From JAIXRY01 sp031972855 (GTDB lineage Bacteria > Patescibacteriota > Minisyncoccia > Phycocordibacterales > UBA9973), in assembly GCA_031972855.1 (NCBI GenBank), contig DALYDY010000006.1, positions 1 to 36,738 of the forward strand: a DNA stretch of 36,738 nucleotides, in the 5' to 3' direction. Of this stretch, positions 7,107-15,634 are shown in pieces. Below the pieces are notes generated by a model that saw nothing but the letters and a program-made list of their open reading frames with translations, made no database searches and was not told the origin of the DNA. The position numbers and the translations under genes are program-made. The first letter of the stretch is position 1; every line of letters starts with the position of its first letter.

Positions 7107-8330
7107 ATGAAAAAAATTAATTTTTCTATTGTAAAAAAGTTAGAAAATGATCTCGGCCGTGCCGGGGTTATTTCTACTCCTCATGGAGATATCAATACTC
7201 CATCTTTTGTTACTGTTGGAACAAAAGCCACAGTTAAGGCACTTACTCCAGAAATGCTTCTTGATATTGGTATACAAGTCGTCCTTGCTAATACATATCA
7301 TCTCTATCTTGAACCAGGAGATGAGATTGTAAAATCTTTTGGAGGATTTACAAAATTTATGAATTGGAATGGTCCTTCAATGACAGATTCTGGAGGTTTT
7401 CAAGTTTTTTCTCTTGGTGCTGCTTATGGTAAAGAAATCTCAAAGGTTGTTCAAGTTACCGATCCCTCACTACTTATTCCTGAAAGATCTAGAGATGAAG
7501 GTGTAGAACCTCTCGCTTCTGTCGGTAATGATGGTGTTTCTTTTAAGTCTCATTTAGATGGAACTCTCCATTACATTACTCCAGAAAAATCAATAGAAAT
7601 TCAACATAATCTAGGTGCTGATATTATATTTACTTTTGATGAATGTACATCACCAGCAGAAAATTATGAGTATCAAAAAGAGTCTCTTTTACGTACTCAC
7701 ACATGGGCTAAAAGGTCTTTAAATCGTCACCTAGAGCTTGAAGCAGAAAAAGATGACACAATACCTAAACAAGCCCTTTTCGGCATTATTCAAGGTGGAC
7801 GACATGAAGACTTAAGGAAAGAGAGTGCAAGAGAAATCAGTAGTATGGGGTTTGATGGTTTTGGGATAGGAGGGTCTTTTGCAAAAGAAGATATGTCTAC
7901 AGCTGTAAAATGGGTGAATGAAATTCTTCCAGAAGACAAACCAAGACATTTACTTGGTATTGGCGAACCATATGATCTATTTATGGGTGTTCGCAATGGA
8001 GTAGATCTTTTTGATTGTGTTGCTCCTACTCGCAATGCTAGAACAGGTGGTCTTTATACAAAGAAAGGTAAGATTAATATGATGAATGCAAAATACAGAA
8101 CAGATCATACAAAAATTGATGATGACTGTATGTGTTATACATGTAAGAATTTTACAAAAGGATATATAGCACATCTTTTTAGAAGTAAGGAAATGTTAGC
8201 AGGAACTCTTGCTTCTATACATAATCTATATTTCATAAATAAATTAGTTGCTGATATGAGACAATCAATCTTAGATAATAGTTTTGATGAATTTGAGAAT
8301 AAGTTCATGACAGATTTTAACAGTAATTAA
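7107..8330 (+). CDS. tgt: tRNA-guanine (queuine) transglycosylase
   Basis: Exchanges guanine-34 for a queuine precursor in GUN-anticodon tRNAs. Diagnostic pieces: LANTYHLYLEPG, the catalytic-Asp motif MTDSGGFQVFSLG, FTFDECTSP, LFGIIQGGRHEDLR, DCVAPTRNARTGGLYT, and the zinc site CMCYTC...SIHNLYF. At 407 residues it is longer than usual (about 370-380): an extra stretch of roughly 30 residues, from AAYGKEISKVVQ to EPLASVGND, separates FSLG from GVSFKSHLDG, which normally follow closely. Last gene of the proS cluster. Confidence 0.95.
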   Translation: MKKINFSIVKKLENDLGRAGVISTPHGDINTPSFVTVGTKATVKALTPEMLLDIGIQVVLANTYHLYLEPGDEIVKSFGGFTKFMNWNGPSMTDSGGFQVFSLGAAYGKEISKVVQVTDPSLLIPERSRDEGVEPLASVGNDGVSFKSHLDGTLHYITPEKSIEIQHNLGADIIFTFDECTSPAENYEYQKESLLRTHTWAKRSLNRHLELEAEKDDTIPKQALFGIIQGGRHEDLRKESAREISSMGFDGFGIGGSFAKEDMSTAVKWVNEILPEDKPRHLLGIGEPYDLFMGVRNGVDLFDCVAPTRNARTGGLYTKKGKINMMNAKYRTDHTKIDDDCMCYTCKNFTKGYIAHLFRSKEMLAGTLASIHNLYFINKLVADMRQSILDNSFDEFENKFMTDFNSN

Positions 8331-8364
8331 TAATTTTTTTATTAAAAGTGATATAATATATTTT

Positions 8365-8643
8365 ATGGAAAATCCCAATGACAAAGCTTTTTTTCAAGAA
8401 CTCTATCGTGTAACAGAGGAGAATAATATTCTTCTCAAAAAAATAAGAAGAGGACAAAAAATATCTCAAATAGCTCAATTTTTACCAATTATATTTTTTG
8501 TATTGGTTGGTATCGGATCTATGTATTTTATAAAACCTTATTTGAATCAATTGCTTGGAATGTACGGTGGGGTACAAGAAACAGTGGGTGGTTTTGAAGA
8601 TTTATTAGGTACTTATTCTGATTTGCAAAATTTTAATAATTAG
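8365..8643 (+). CDS. Small single-pass membrane protein (92 aa)
   Basis: Not recognised as a named family. Charged N-terminal helix (residues 1-32), one hydrophobic segment (about 36-55, IAQFLPIIFFVLVGIGSMYF), then a Gly-rich tail (GMYGGVQETVGGFEDLLG). It has its own perfect -10 box TATAAT at 8352-8357, 7 nt before the ATG, so a leaderless message is expected. It lies between tgt and tRNA-Phe. Confidence 0.75.
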   Translation: MENPNDKAFFQELYRVTEENNILLKKIRRGQKISQIAQFLPIIFFVLVGIGSMYFIKPYLNQLLGMYGGVQETVGGFEDLLGTYSDLQNFNN

Positions 8644-8715
8644 GTTACATTATATAGACGAAATGTGGTTTTTAATTGCATTTTTGTTATTTAATTTTAA
8701 TAAAAATATTAAAAT

Positions 8716-8788
8716 GCTCGGGTAGCTCAGTTGGTAGAGCGCTCCCCTGAAGAGGGAGATGTCGGCAGTTCAAGTCTGCCCCCGAGCA
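8716..8788 (+). tRNA. tRNA-Phe (GAA)
   Basis: Complete cloverleaf: acceptor GCTCGGG pairs with CCCGAGC, D arm GCTC/GAGC, anticodon stem CTCCC/GGGAG with loop CTGAAGA, T arm with TTCAAGT, discriminator A. CCA is not encoded. Confidence 0.95.
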
Positions 8789-8794
8789 CAAAAT

Positions 8795-8828
8795 AAAAAT
8801 CCTCCATTAGATATAGTGGAGGATTTTT
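8795..8828 (+). terminator. Terminator after tRNA-Phe
   Basis: Stem AAAAATCCTCCA (8795-8806) / TGGAGGATTTTT (8817-8828), 10-nt loop TTAGATATAG. The same stem and loop recur at 10104-10132. Confidence 0.75.
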
Positions 8829-8876
8829 ACTTTATTATTAAATAATTGTATAATTAAAAACGTTATTAAATAAACT

Positions 8877-10073
8877 ATGGAAAATAAAATTAACTATAAA
8901 TTAGCTATTTTACAGCAACTTCTTGATAAAATAATGTGGATATTATTTTTATCTTTCTCGTTGGGTATTGCAACATCTGTTTTTATAGGTAGTTTATGGA
9001 TTAAATTTATTAAAAATAATCTTGGTGGGATAGATTTTTTGAAAATATATCTTATTTCTGTACTTATAACACTGCTTGTTCTTATATTTTTTTATGCTGT
9101 TTCTTTTTTGCTTTCTATAAAAAACTTTTCCTTTTATTTAGAAGATACTTTTATAAAAATTCGCAGAGGTGTGTTTGGTAATACTGAAATCATATTACCT
9201 TATTCTGATATACGTGTTCTAAATATTAAAAAAGGACTAGGTATAAGTTCATATAAGATTCAAATTGAGTTTCATGGAATATATAGGTCAGAAGAATTAA
9301 ATACTCTTTTACTTGGTGCAAAAAAGATTCAAGTAATCAAAGAACAAATCTACGGGCTTAGCAAGGATGATGCTGAAAAATTAAAAAAAACCATTTTAAA
9401 TAAAATTGACCCTGCCACAAGAAAAATTTTAGATAATCAGAATAATAACATTTCACCTGAAGAATCTTTAAAATATGAACTATACAGTAAGAAATTAAAA
9501 GCAAATCGCCTACTAGCCATTAAACAGGGATTGTTTATTAATGCTATTGGATTTATTGCTTTTATAATAGGGATATATTTACTTAAAAATATTTCTCACC
9601 CGATATTGTTAGGTGGATACAATATAGGATTAATAATTATAGTTTCTTGTATTGTGTTTACATTTTTATTTATACATATAATTACTTTAAAAACCGAATA
9701 TAATTGGAATGGAGTATTTCCTCTAACAATAAATGGAGAAAATAACATGACACAATTTTTTAGATTTAGATTCAGTTATTTCTCTTATAGATTGAGTTTA
9801 GAGGAGACTTTTGCGTTATTGTTTTCAATGTGCACTATGTATTATTTTAGTGTTCGGGATATAAGTGTTTTTTTACCTATCATAATAGGTTTAGTGATAA
9901 TAATAATACTTCTTTTAATTCTTCTTCCGTTAGCAAAAATTACGAGAAAAAATTACTTTTTAGATTCCCCTGAAACTAAAAAACTAACTAAAATAAACTT
10001 CTTTGTATTTTTCTATTTTATTACTCACTTTTTATTTTGGGGTGGATGTCTGTTTTTTGCTGGTTTAATTTAA
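8877..10073 (+). CDS. Multi-pass membrane protein with bacterial PH-like domain
   Basis: 398 residues. Two hydrophobic helices near the N-terminus (about 17-40 and 55-80) are followed by a segment resembling the bacterial PH domain of the YdbS/DUF304 type (FSFYLEDTFIKIRRGVFGNTEIILPYSDIRVLNIKKGLG). A charged linker and at least four more membrane segments follow (about 215-235, 245-270, 330-352, 370-398). Proteins of this type sit in the cytoplasmic membrane and their function is mostly unknown. A -10 box TATAAT (8849-8854) lies 22 nt before the ATG; the leader has no Shine-Dalgarno. The PH assignment rests on pattern only. Confidence 0.75.
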   Translation: MENKINYKLAILQQLLDKIMWILFLSFSLGIATSVFIGSLWIKFIKNNLGGIDFLKIYLISVLITLLVLIFFYAVSFLLSIKNFSFYLEDTFIKIRRGVFGNTEIILPYSDIRVLNIKKGLGISSYKIQIEFHGIYRSEELNTLLLGAKKIQVIKEQIYGLSKDDAEKLKKTILNKIDPATRKILDNQNNNISPEESLKYELYSKKLKANRLLAIKQGLFINAIGFIAFIIGIYLLKNISHPILLGGYNIGLIIIVSCIVFTFLFIHIITLKTEYNWNGVFPLTINGENNMTQFFRFRFSYFSYRLSLEETFALLFSMCTMYYFSVRDISVFLPIIIGLVIIIILLLILLPLAKITRKNYFLDSPETKKLTKINFFVFFYFITHFLFWGGCLFFAGLI

Positions 10074-10098
10074 AGTTATACAACCACACATAAAAATA

Positions 10099-10130
10099 AA
10101 AAGCCTCCATTAGATATAGTGGAGGATTTT
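10099..10130. terminator. Bidirectional terminator (repeat of 8795-8828)
   Basis: CCTCCA (10104-10109) / TGGAGG (10120-10125) with the same TTAGATATAG loop as after tRNA-Phe, flanked by A- and T-runs. It lies between convergent genes. Confidence 0.75.
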
Positions 10131-10149
10131 TATTTTTTATAAGATATTT

Positions 10150-10680
10150 CTATAGAGATTTTACTCTTATACTTGCTTGTTTAGATTTATCTATCTTTGG
10201 AATTTTGATTATAAGTAGTCCATGTTTTTCGATAGCATCAGCTCTTTCTGGTTCAACTTCTGCTGGAAGATTTAGAACTCTTGAAAAAGTTCCCCAGTAG
10301 AGTTCTTTTGCAAAAAATGTGTCAGCTGGAACACCTTTGTTTTCTTCTCGCTTACCACGAATTGTTATTGTGTCACGAGTAATATTTATAGTTAGATCTT
10401 CTGGGCGAACTCCTGCTACCATTGATTGAATAACTATCTCTGTTGTTGTCTCATATGCATCAACAGTAAGTTCACCTTCTTCTAGCTCAGGTTCTTTTTC
10501 TTTTACAGCTTGGTTCTCCCAAGGTTTCTGATTGTCATTAGGATGAATAGTTACAACTTTTTTTTGTTCTTGTTGTTGAAATACTTCCTTTTCTTTTTGA
10601 GGTGTATTTTCTGCAAAGTCTGTATCGTCAAGACGGATACCTCCTGTAAGTCTTTCAAAAAATGATCTTTTTTTAAGCAT
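10150..10680 (-). CDS. Hsp20/alpha-crystallin family small heat-shock protein
   Basis: ATP-independent holdase chaperone. The alpha-crystallin domain fills the C-terminal half: ELTVDAYETTTEIVIQSMVAGVRPEDLTINITRDTITIRGKRE, then YWGTFSRVLNLPAEVEPERADAIEKHGLLIIKIPKID, the last being the usual GLLxIxIPK signature. The N-terminal 85 residues are low-complexity and rich in Glu, Lys and Gln. The start is placed at 10680 (MLKKRSFFERLTGG, 176 aa), a common N-terminus for such proteins; it overlaps the stop of the upstream PrsW gene by 8 nt, a sign of translational coupling. Confidence 0.9.
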   Translation of the reverse strand: MLKKRSFFERLTGGIRLDDTDFAENTPQKEKEVFQQQEQKKVVTIHPNDNQKPWENQAVKEKEPELEEGELTVDAYETTTEIVIQSMVAGVRPEDLTINITRDTITIRGKREENKGVPADTFFAKELYWGTFSRVLNLPAEVEPERADAIEKHGLLIIKIPKIDKSKQASIRVKSL

Positions 10681-11389
10681 AAGTGTTGTTTGTGTTTTGT
10701 GGTTTATACATGCGGCGTAATTTTTCAAGGAGAAGAACAACTATAACGCCTACAACCCAAATAAATCCGAGCGCGCTCCAGATACTTCTACCCTCATCTC
10801 TCATTATAAAAAAGTTAAAGACTGTATGCAAGACAATTGCACTAATAAGTCCGAATAGTAGATAAGTTTTTTTCATAAACCAACCTTCATAATATGAAAG
10901 ACCTATAAAAATCCCAAGTGATCCAGATGCGATAGCGTGTAAGAGTGTTGATCCAATAAATCTTAAATTTCCAGTTATTAAAGTAAGAGTTGTTTCTCCT
11001 GCACCAAGCGGTTGAAGTAAGAAAAAAGTATTTTCAAGTGCCGCAAATCCAAGTGCTCCTGCAATAAGATACATAGGGTAGTCTATTGGCTCATCAAGAT
11101 AACGACTTCCAAAAGCAATTATTACAACAGCTAAATATTTTAAAACCTCTTCTATTGTTGCCCAGATTGTCATTTGGATATTTGAATCAAATCCAAAAGT
11201 AGAGACGAATTTTTGTAATGGTATAGCCAAAAGTACTGACCCTGCACCCATTATAAAAGATAAGAAGATAAGTCCAGCTGGCTCTGGATTCTCTTTGTCA
11301 TTTTTAAGCCAAAACCATAACCAAAATAGTGTCGGAATAATTCCTCCTAAGGAAGCGTACACTATTGTGATAATTTTTGATTCGGCCAT
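10673..11389 (-). CDS. prsW: PrsW-family intramembrane metalloprotease
   Basis: 238 residues with about seven hydrophobic helices. The family signatures are present in order: EExxK (IEEVLKYLAVV), FAALENTFFLL, HAIASGSLG and LHTVFNFFI, which supply the Glu and His residues of the presumed zinc site. PrsW proteases cleave membrane substrates; in Bacillus PrsW cleaves the anti-sigma factor RsiW. The gene overlaps the end of valS by 28 nt and the start of hsp20 by 8 nt, so the three are probably co-transcribed. The pairing of a membrane protease with a heat-shock protein suggests envelope or protein-quality stress, which is inference. Confidence 0.85.
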   Translation of the reverse strand: MAESKIITIVYASLGGIIPTLFWLWFWLKNDKENPEPAGLIFLSFIMGAGSVLLAIPLQKFVSTFGFDSNIQMTIWATIEEVLKYLAVVIIAFGSRYLDEPIDYPMYLIAGALGFAALENTFFLLQPLGAGETTLTLITGNLRFIGSTLLHAIASGSLGIFIGLSYYEGWFMKKTYLLFGLISAIVLHTVFNFFIMRDEGRSIWSALGFIWVVGVIVVLLLEKLRRMYKPQNTNNTYA

Positions 11390-13542
11390 TGTGTGATGAT
11401 AAGTGGTTTTTTATTCTCTATTAAAATTTGTCCATCAATATTTTCCCAGATAGCTTCTGTAACGAAAGGCATGAACGGGTGAAGAGTTGTAATTGTTTCT
11501 GTAAGTATTGTTGCAAGTAGTATACTTCTAGATTTTCTTAAGTTTTCATTTTTAAGAATATCTTTACTCTCTTCTATTATTTTATCAGCAAACGTATGCC
11601 AAATATAGTGGTATAACTCTTCACCAGCCATATACAAACGATATTTTTCGATGTGTGTTGTTGTTGATTCACGTTGTTCTCTCCATTCATTTAGAATATT
11701 TTTATCATCTTCATTCAGCTCACTTTCATTTGGAATAGAAACAGGTTCTATTGATGAAAGTACAAAACGTGTAATATTCCATATTTTGTTTGCAAAATTT
11801 TTATATCCTTTGATCTTGTCCTTTGATAGTGCAATATCCATTCCTGGGGTATTACCAATAATAATTCCCATACGTAGAGCGTCTGCACCGTACATGTCAG
11901 CAATTTCAATAGGACTTATAACATTACCTTTTGACTTACTCATCTTCTGACCTTTTTCGTCATTTACCATTCCATTGAAATAAACATCATGAAAGGCTAC
12001 TTCATCTTTCAAATAAAGTCCAAAAATAACCATTCTAGGAATCCATTTGAATATTAAATCACGCCCTGTTTCCATAACAGATGTTGGGTGATATATTTCT
12101 ACATCTTTACTCTCAGGATATCCGAGTGCAAGTAGTGTCCATTGCCCAGATGAGAACCATGTGTCGAACGTATCAGTATCTTTTATGAGGTTTCCTCCAC
12201 AATCACAGTTAGAAAGAGTATCTTCTAAATCACTAAAACCTTTTTTACATACTTCACAAATTTTTGCAGGTATTGGAATACCCCAAACAATCTGGCGAGA
12301 AATATTCCAGTCTATAGTATTTTCCATCCAATATTTAAAAATCTTTTCGTAATTTTCTGGATAGAAAGTTATCTTGCCAGCCTCTACTACTTCGAGAGCG
12401 CGTTTTGCAAGTGGTTGCATGCGTATAAACCACTGGTCTTTTATTTGTGGTTCAATAACAGTCGAACACTTGTAACAAACCTTAACATTGTGTTTGTATG
12501 TATCTTCAATTTTTACCAAAAGTCCTTTTTCTTTTAGTTTTTCTACGATGAGTGGGCGAGCTTTTGAAATGTGTATTCCAGCGAATTCTTGTGCTATAGG
12601 GAGTAGTTTTCCTTTCCAATCGATTATTTGTTCCTTATCAAGTCCGTGACGTTCTGCTATTTCGAAGTCCACTTGTGAATGCCATGGAGTAATAGTCATA
12701 ACACCAGTACCGAATTCCATATCGATTGCAGTATCTTTTATAATTGTTGCAGTCATTGGTCCATTAATCCACTCTATTTCGATTTTTTGACCATGAGTGT
12801 ACTCACTGTAGCGAGTATCGTCTGGATGCATTACTACATATTTGTCGCCAAATTTTGTTTCTGGGCGAGCAGTACCTATTACGAATGGTCCATATTGGAA
12901 GTAGTAAAAAGGATCTGATTTTTCTTCAAATTCAGTTTCAACTTCAGAAAGGGAAGTTTGATGTTTTGCACACCAGTTCACAATTCGGTCTCCACGGTAA
13001 ATAAGGTCGTCTTTGAACATTTTGTCGAATGTTGTTTGAACAGCTTTTACAATTTTTGGATCAAGAGTAAATTTTTCACGAGACCAATCACAAGACCCTC
13101 CAAGGCGTCGCACATCGTTCTCCATGTGAGTTTTACTTTCTATAGTAAAGTCATAAATTTCTTTGTACAAATCTTCACGTTCCATATCAAAACGAGAACG
13201 ACCTTCTTTTTCGAGTTTCTTTTCGTAAACTATTTGTGTTTCAAATCCAGCATGGTCAGCTCCAGGTACCCAAAGAGTTCTATCTCCTTTCATTCTGTGA
13301 TAACGAGTAAGAATATCCTGAACTGTAAATGTGAGACCGTGTCCTACATGGAGTCTTCCATTGGCGTTTGGGGGCGGCATTATTATGCTATATGGTTTTG
13401 CATCAGCTTTTGTATATCCTTTTTCTACACAGACATCAGGGTTAAAATAACCGGCTTCTTCCCACATTTTATAGAGACGGGTTTCGTGTTCGGCTGGGTT
13501 GTAACTTTTTGTTAAGATTTCTGGGATAGAATTATTTTCCAT
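11362..13542 (-). CDS. valS: Valyl-tRNA synthetase
   Basis: Class I synthetase charging tRNA-Val. HIGH-type motif HVGH at residues 65-68 (PPPNANGRLHVGHGL), editing-domain segments (GTARPETKFGDKYVVMHPDD, MEFGTGVMTITPWHSQVDFEIA), two Cys pairs (CYKC; CEVC...CDCG), and the KMSKSKGNVI signature. At 726 residues it is much shorter than E. coli ValRS (951), because the C-terminal coiled-coil arm is absent, a common reduction in small genomes. A TATATT lies 6 nt before the ATG, so transcription could start almost at the start codon. Confidence 0.96.
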   Translation of the reverse strand: MENNSIPEILTKSYNPAEHETRLYKMWEEAGYFNPDVCVEKGYTKADAKPYSIIMPPPNANGRLHVGHGLTFTVQDILTRYHRMKGDRTLWVPGADHAGFETQIVYEKKLEKEGRSRFDMEREDLYKEIYDFTIESKTHMENDVRRLGGSCDWSREKFTLDPKIVKAVQTTFDKMFKDDLIYRGDRIVNWCAKHQTSLSEVETEFEEKSDPFYYFQYGPFVIGTARPETKFGDKYVVMHPDDTRYSEYTHGQKIEIEWINGPMTATIIKDTAIDMEFGTGVMTITPWHSQVDFEIAERHGLDKEQIIDWKGKLLPIAQEFAGIHISKARPLIVEKLKEKGLLVKIEDTYKHNVKVCYKCSTVIEPQIKDQWFIRMQPLAKRALEVVEAGKITFYPENYEKIFKYWMENTIDWNISRQIVWGIPIPAKICEVCKKGFSDLEDTLSNCDCGGNLIKDTDTFDTWFSSGQWTLLALGYPESKDVEIYHPTSVMETGRDLIFKWIPRMVIFGLYLKDEVAFHDVYFNGMVNDEKGQKMSKSKGNVISPIEIADMYGADALRMGIIIGNTPGMDIALSKDKIKGYKNFANKIWNITRFVLSSIEPVSIPNESELNEDDKNILNEWREQRESTTTHIEKYRLYMAGEELYHYIWHTFADKIIEESKDILKNENLRKSRSILLATILTETITTLHPFMPFVTEAIWENIDGQILIENKKPLIITQWPNQKLSQ

Positions 13543-13634
13543 CCTTGTAATATAACATTTTTATCGAATAGCGGGAAGAGTTTGTAAATATAAAGATAAT
13601 TAAATAAATTAAAATGTCTTTGTTTTTTATATTG

Positions 13635-13663
13635 TTGACTTATTTTGTAAAAGTATCTATAGT
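13635..13663 (+). promoter_or_regulatory. Promoter of the adenylate-kinase-like gene
   Basis: TTGACT (13635-13640), 17-nt spacer, TATAGT (13658-13663), giving an A-rich leader of about 13 nt before the ATG at 13684. Confidence 0.65.
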
Positions 13664-13683
13664 TAACAAAAAATAACATAATT

Positions 13684-14361
13684 ATGGACTTTAAAAATTT
13701 AATAAGTGAAAAAAGTAAAACTTTTTTAATTGAAAATCCTCAAGTAATTGTTTTACTTGGGAAACCTGGTTCTGGAAAAGGTAGCCAAAGAACACTCTGG
13801 TTTGAACTTCTCAGATCTTTAAATATCCATTGTCTTTTTACTGACACTGGGCAACTTTTTAGAGATGCTTTTGATGAGAATAAAAGTAATCCTCATCGTG
13901 CAAAATTAGATGATGGTAATGTAAAGAAAATAAGAGAAATTCAAATTTCAGGGAAATTACAATCACCAACACTTGCTACATATATGTGGACTAATTACTT
14001 AATGAGATTTTATACTGGAACAGGTTGTTTAATTATGGACGGGAGTCCTCGCTCTCAACTTGAATATAGAAATCTTGAAAGTTTATTCATAAATCTATAT
14101 GAAATAAAACCAAAATACATCCTTCTGGATATTCCAGATAATGTTTCTCATTCAAGATTAGAAGAGAGGACTTTGGTTGATAATCGTGTAGAAAATTTAA
14201 CCGAGCATTCAAGAAATATTCGGTTAAATGATTATGAACAAAAAACAGTTCCAATGATTCATTATTTAGAAGCTACTGCAAAAGGTAGACTCTTTAAAAT
14301 AGACGGAACACAGGAAAAAGAAAAGGTTTTTTTAGAATCGCTTAATTTAATTTTAAATTAA
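13684..14361 (+). CDS. Adenylate kinase-like nucleoside monophosphate kinase
   Basis: P-loop kinase of the adenylate kinase family: Walker A GKPGSGKGSQ near residue 26, the nucleotide-binding TDTGQLFRDA (usually STGDxxR), MDGSPRS (usually DGFPR), and RLEERTLVDNRVENLTEHSRNIRLNDYEQKTVPMIHYL for the lid and second Arg cluster. At 225 residues it is normal length. Phe in DGFPR is replaced by Ser, and the lid is atypical with no zinc Cys, so true adenylate kinase activity is likely but not certain. Single-gene unit whose terminator lies inside the 3' end of the convergent tsaD. Confidence 0.8.
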   Translation: MDFKNLISEKSKTFLIENPQVIVLLGKPGSGKGSQRTLWFELLRSLNIHCLFTDTGQLFRDAFDENKSNPHRAKLDDGNVKKIREIQISGKLQSPTLATYMWTNYLMRFYTGTGCLIMDGSPRSQLEYRNLESLFINLYEIKPKYILLDIPDNVSHSRLEERTLVDNRVENLTEHSRNIRLNDYEQKTVPMIHYLEATAKGRLFKIDGTQEKEKVFLESLNLILN

Positions 14362-14362
14362 T

Positions 14363-15553
14363 TTAAAGTGACCAGTTGCCATTGGCGCGAACTTTGTTTA
14401 AGTTCGCGCCTTTTTTATTTTTAAGACTTTGGAAATATCCAGCAATACCAATCATAAGAGCATTATCAGTAGACAAATCTTTTCTAGGGAATAGTATATT
14501 TGTTTTTAGAGGTTTCAATTTTTCTGTAAGCTTTTCTTTTATATGAGTATTAGCTGCAACTCCACCACCTACCACCACAGTGGTTATTTTATATTTAATT
14601 ACAGCTTTGTATGTTTTGTGTACTATTACATCTGTTGCCGCATCTTCAAACGCTCTTGCTATAGCCTTTTTAATTTCATCTTTTGTTTTATCTACTTTTT
14701 GACTGTAATAAAGCACAGCGGTTTTGAGACCTGAAAATGAAAAGTCAAAATCTTGTGAATGTATCATTGGACGAGGGAAATTTATTTCATCATTTAAACC
14801 AGATTTTCTATGTTCTTTTGCAAGTTTTGAAATCTCAGGTCCTCCAGGATATGGAATATCTAAAATACGCGCCACTTTGTCGAACGCTTCACCTATAGCG
14901 TCGTCTCTTGTTTGACCAATCTTTTTATATTTCAAAAAGTCGCGCATGAGTACGAGCTCTGTGTGTCCTCCAGAAATAAGCACTGCAAGTGCGGGGAAAG
15001 ATACTTTGTTGAGTGTTTGAACTCCAAAACCTTTAGCAACTTTCTTTTCTTTGAATAGTGATGACAATACATGACCTTCCATGTGATTTGTTGGAATGAG
15101 TGGAATATTGAATGCGAGAGATATTGATTTTGCAAAGTTAATTCCAACCCAAAGAGCAGGTTCGAGTCCTGGTCCTGTTGTTACAGCGATGTAGTCTATC
15201 TTTGGTTTTTTGATTGTTGGTAGGATTTCTATTAGTGATTCTGCGAGCTCTTGTTCGTGGGAACATATTTCACGAATTTTTTTGCAAACTTTTTTATCTA
15301 AAGGTATTATCTTTTTATTTTCAGAATAAAGTTTTGCTTCTTTTAGTGTTTTTATTGTGAGAGGAAAAATTGCTTTTGTGTGTTCACGCTTTGCCACAGC
15401 AGGGAAGACACCTCCGAATTCTTTGTGGATATCTATTTGAGATGAAACATTGTTGGCTAGTATTGAAAAAGAAGGTTTTTTTATACCTCCAGAAACTTTC
15501 ATTATAGAAATTGCTGTTTCGTCGCAAGACGTTTCAATACTCAATATGTTCAT
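14363..15553 (-). CDS. tsaD: tRNA N6-adenosine threonylcarbamoyltransferase TsaD
   Basis: Transfers the threonylcarbamoyl group to A37 of ANN-decoding tRNAs, with TsaB/TsaE partners not seen here. Signatures: LSIETSCDETA at the N-terminus, VFPAVAKREHTKAI (metal His), VTTGPGLEPALWVG, NHMEGHVLSS (metal His pair), ALAVLISGGHTELV, GEAFDKVARIL, PGGPEISKLA, FSFSGLKTAV, and VVVGGGVAANTHIKEKL. At 396 residues it is a little longer than usual (about 340), with an insertion of about 50 residues after HTKAIFPLTIKTLKEA. The start at 15553 is chosen from family alignment; the frame is open to 15634 but that would reach into the divergent gmk promoter. The C-terminus is encoded by the terminator hairpin. 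Confidence 0.95.
   Translation of the reverse strand: MNILSIETSCDETAISIMKVSGGIKKPSFSILANNVSSQIDIHKEFGGVFPAVAKREHTKAIFPLTIKTLKEAKLYSENKKIIPLDKKVCKKIREICSHEQELAESLIEILPTIKKPKIDYIAVTTGPGLEPALWVGINFAKSISLAFNIPLIPTNHMEGHVLSSLFKEKKVAKGFGVQTLNKVSFPALAVLISGGHTELVLMRDFLKYKKIGQTRDDAIGEAFDKVARILDIPYPGGPEISKLAKEHRKSGLNDEINFPRPMIHSQDFDFSFSGLKTAVLYYSQKVDKTKDEIKKAIARAFEDAATDVIVHKTYKAVIKYKITTVVVGGGVAANTHIKEKLTEKLKPLKTNILFPRKDLSTDNALMIGIAGYFQSLKNKKGANLNKVRANGNWSL
14384..14416 (+). terminator. Terminator of the adk-like gene, inside tsaD
   Basis: Strong GC stem GGCGCGAACTT (14384-14394) / AAGTTCGCGCC (14400-14410), then TTTTTTATTTTT. The hairpin lies within the last codons of the opposite-strand tsaD. Confidence 0.85.
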
Positions 15554-15587
15554 ATTTGTAAGGGCAGTATAACAAAAAATAAGTATT

Positions 15588-15615
15588 TTGACTAGATTTC
15601 TTTTTGTGGTATACT
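15588..15615 (+). promoter_or_regulatory. Promoter of gmk
   Basis: TTGACT (15588-15593), 16-nt spacer, TATACT (15610-15615), giving a leader of about 12 nt before the ATG at 15635. Confidence 0.6.
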
Positions 15616-15634
15616 TTTGAAAATTTATACGCAC

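Noticed and set aside
12958..13515. A 185-aa plus-strand frame antisense to valS
   Set aside because: It is an open frame in the shadow of valS, rich in Phe/Ser/Cys from complementary codons, with no family features.
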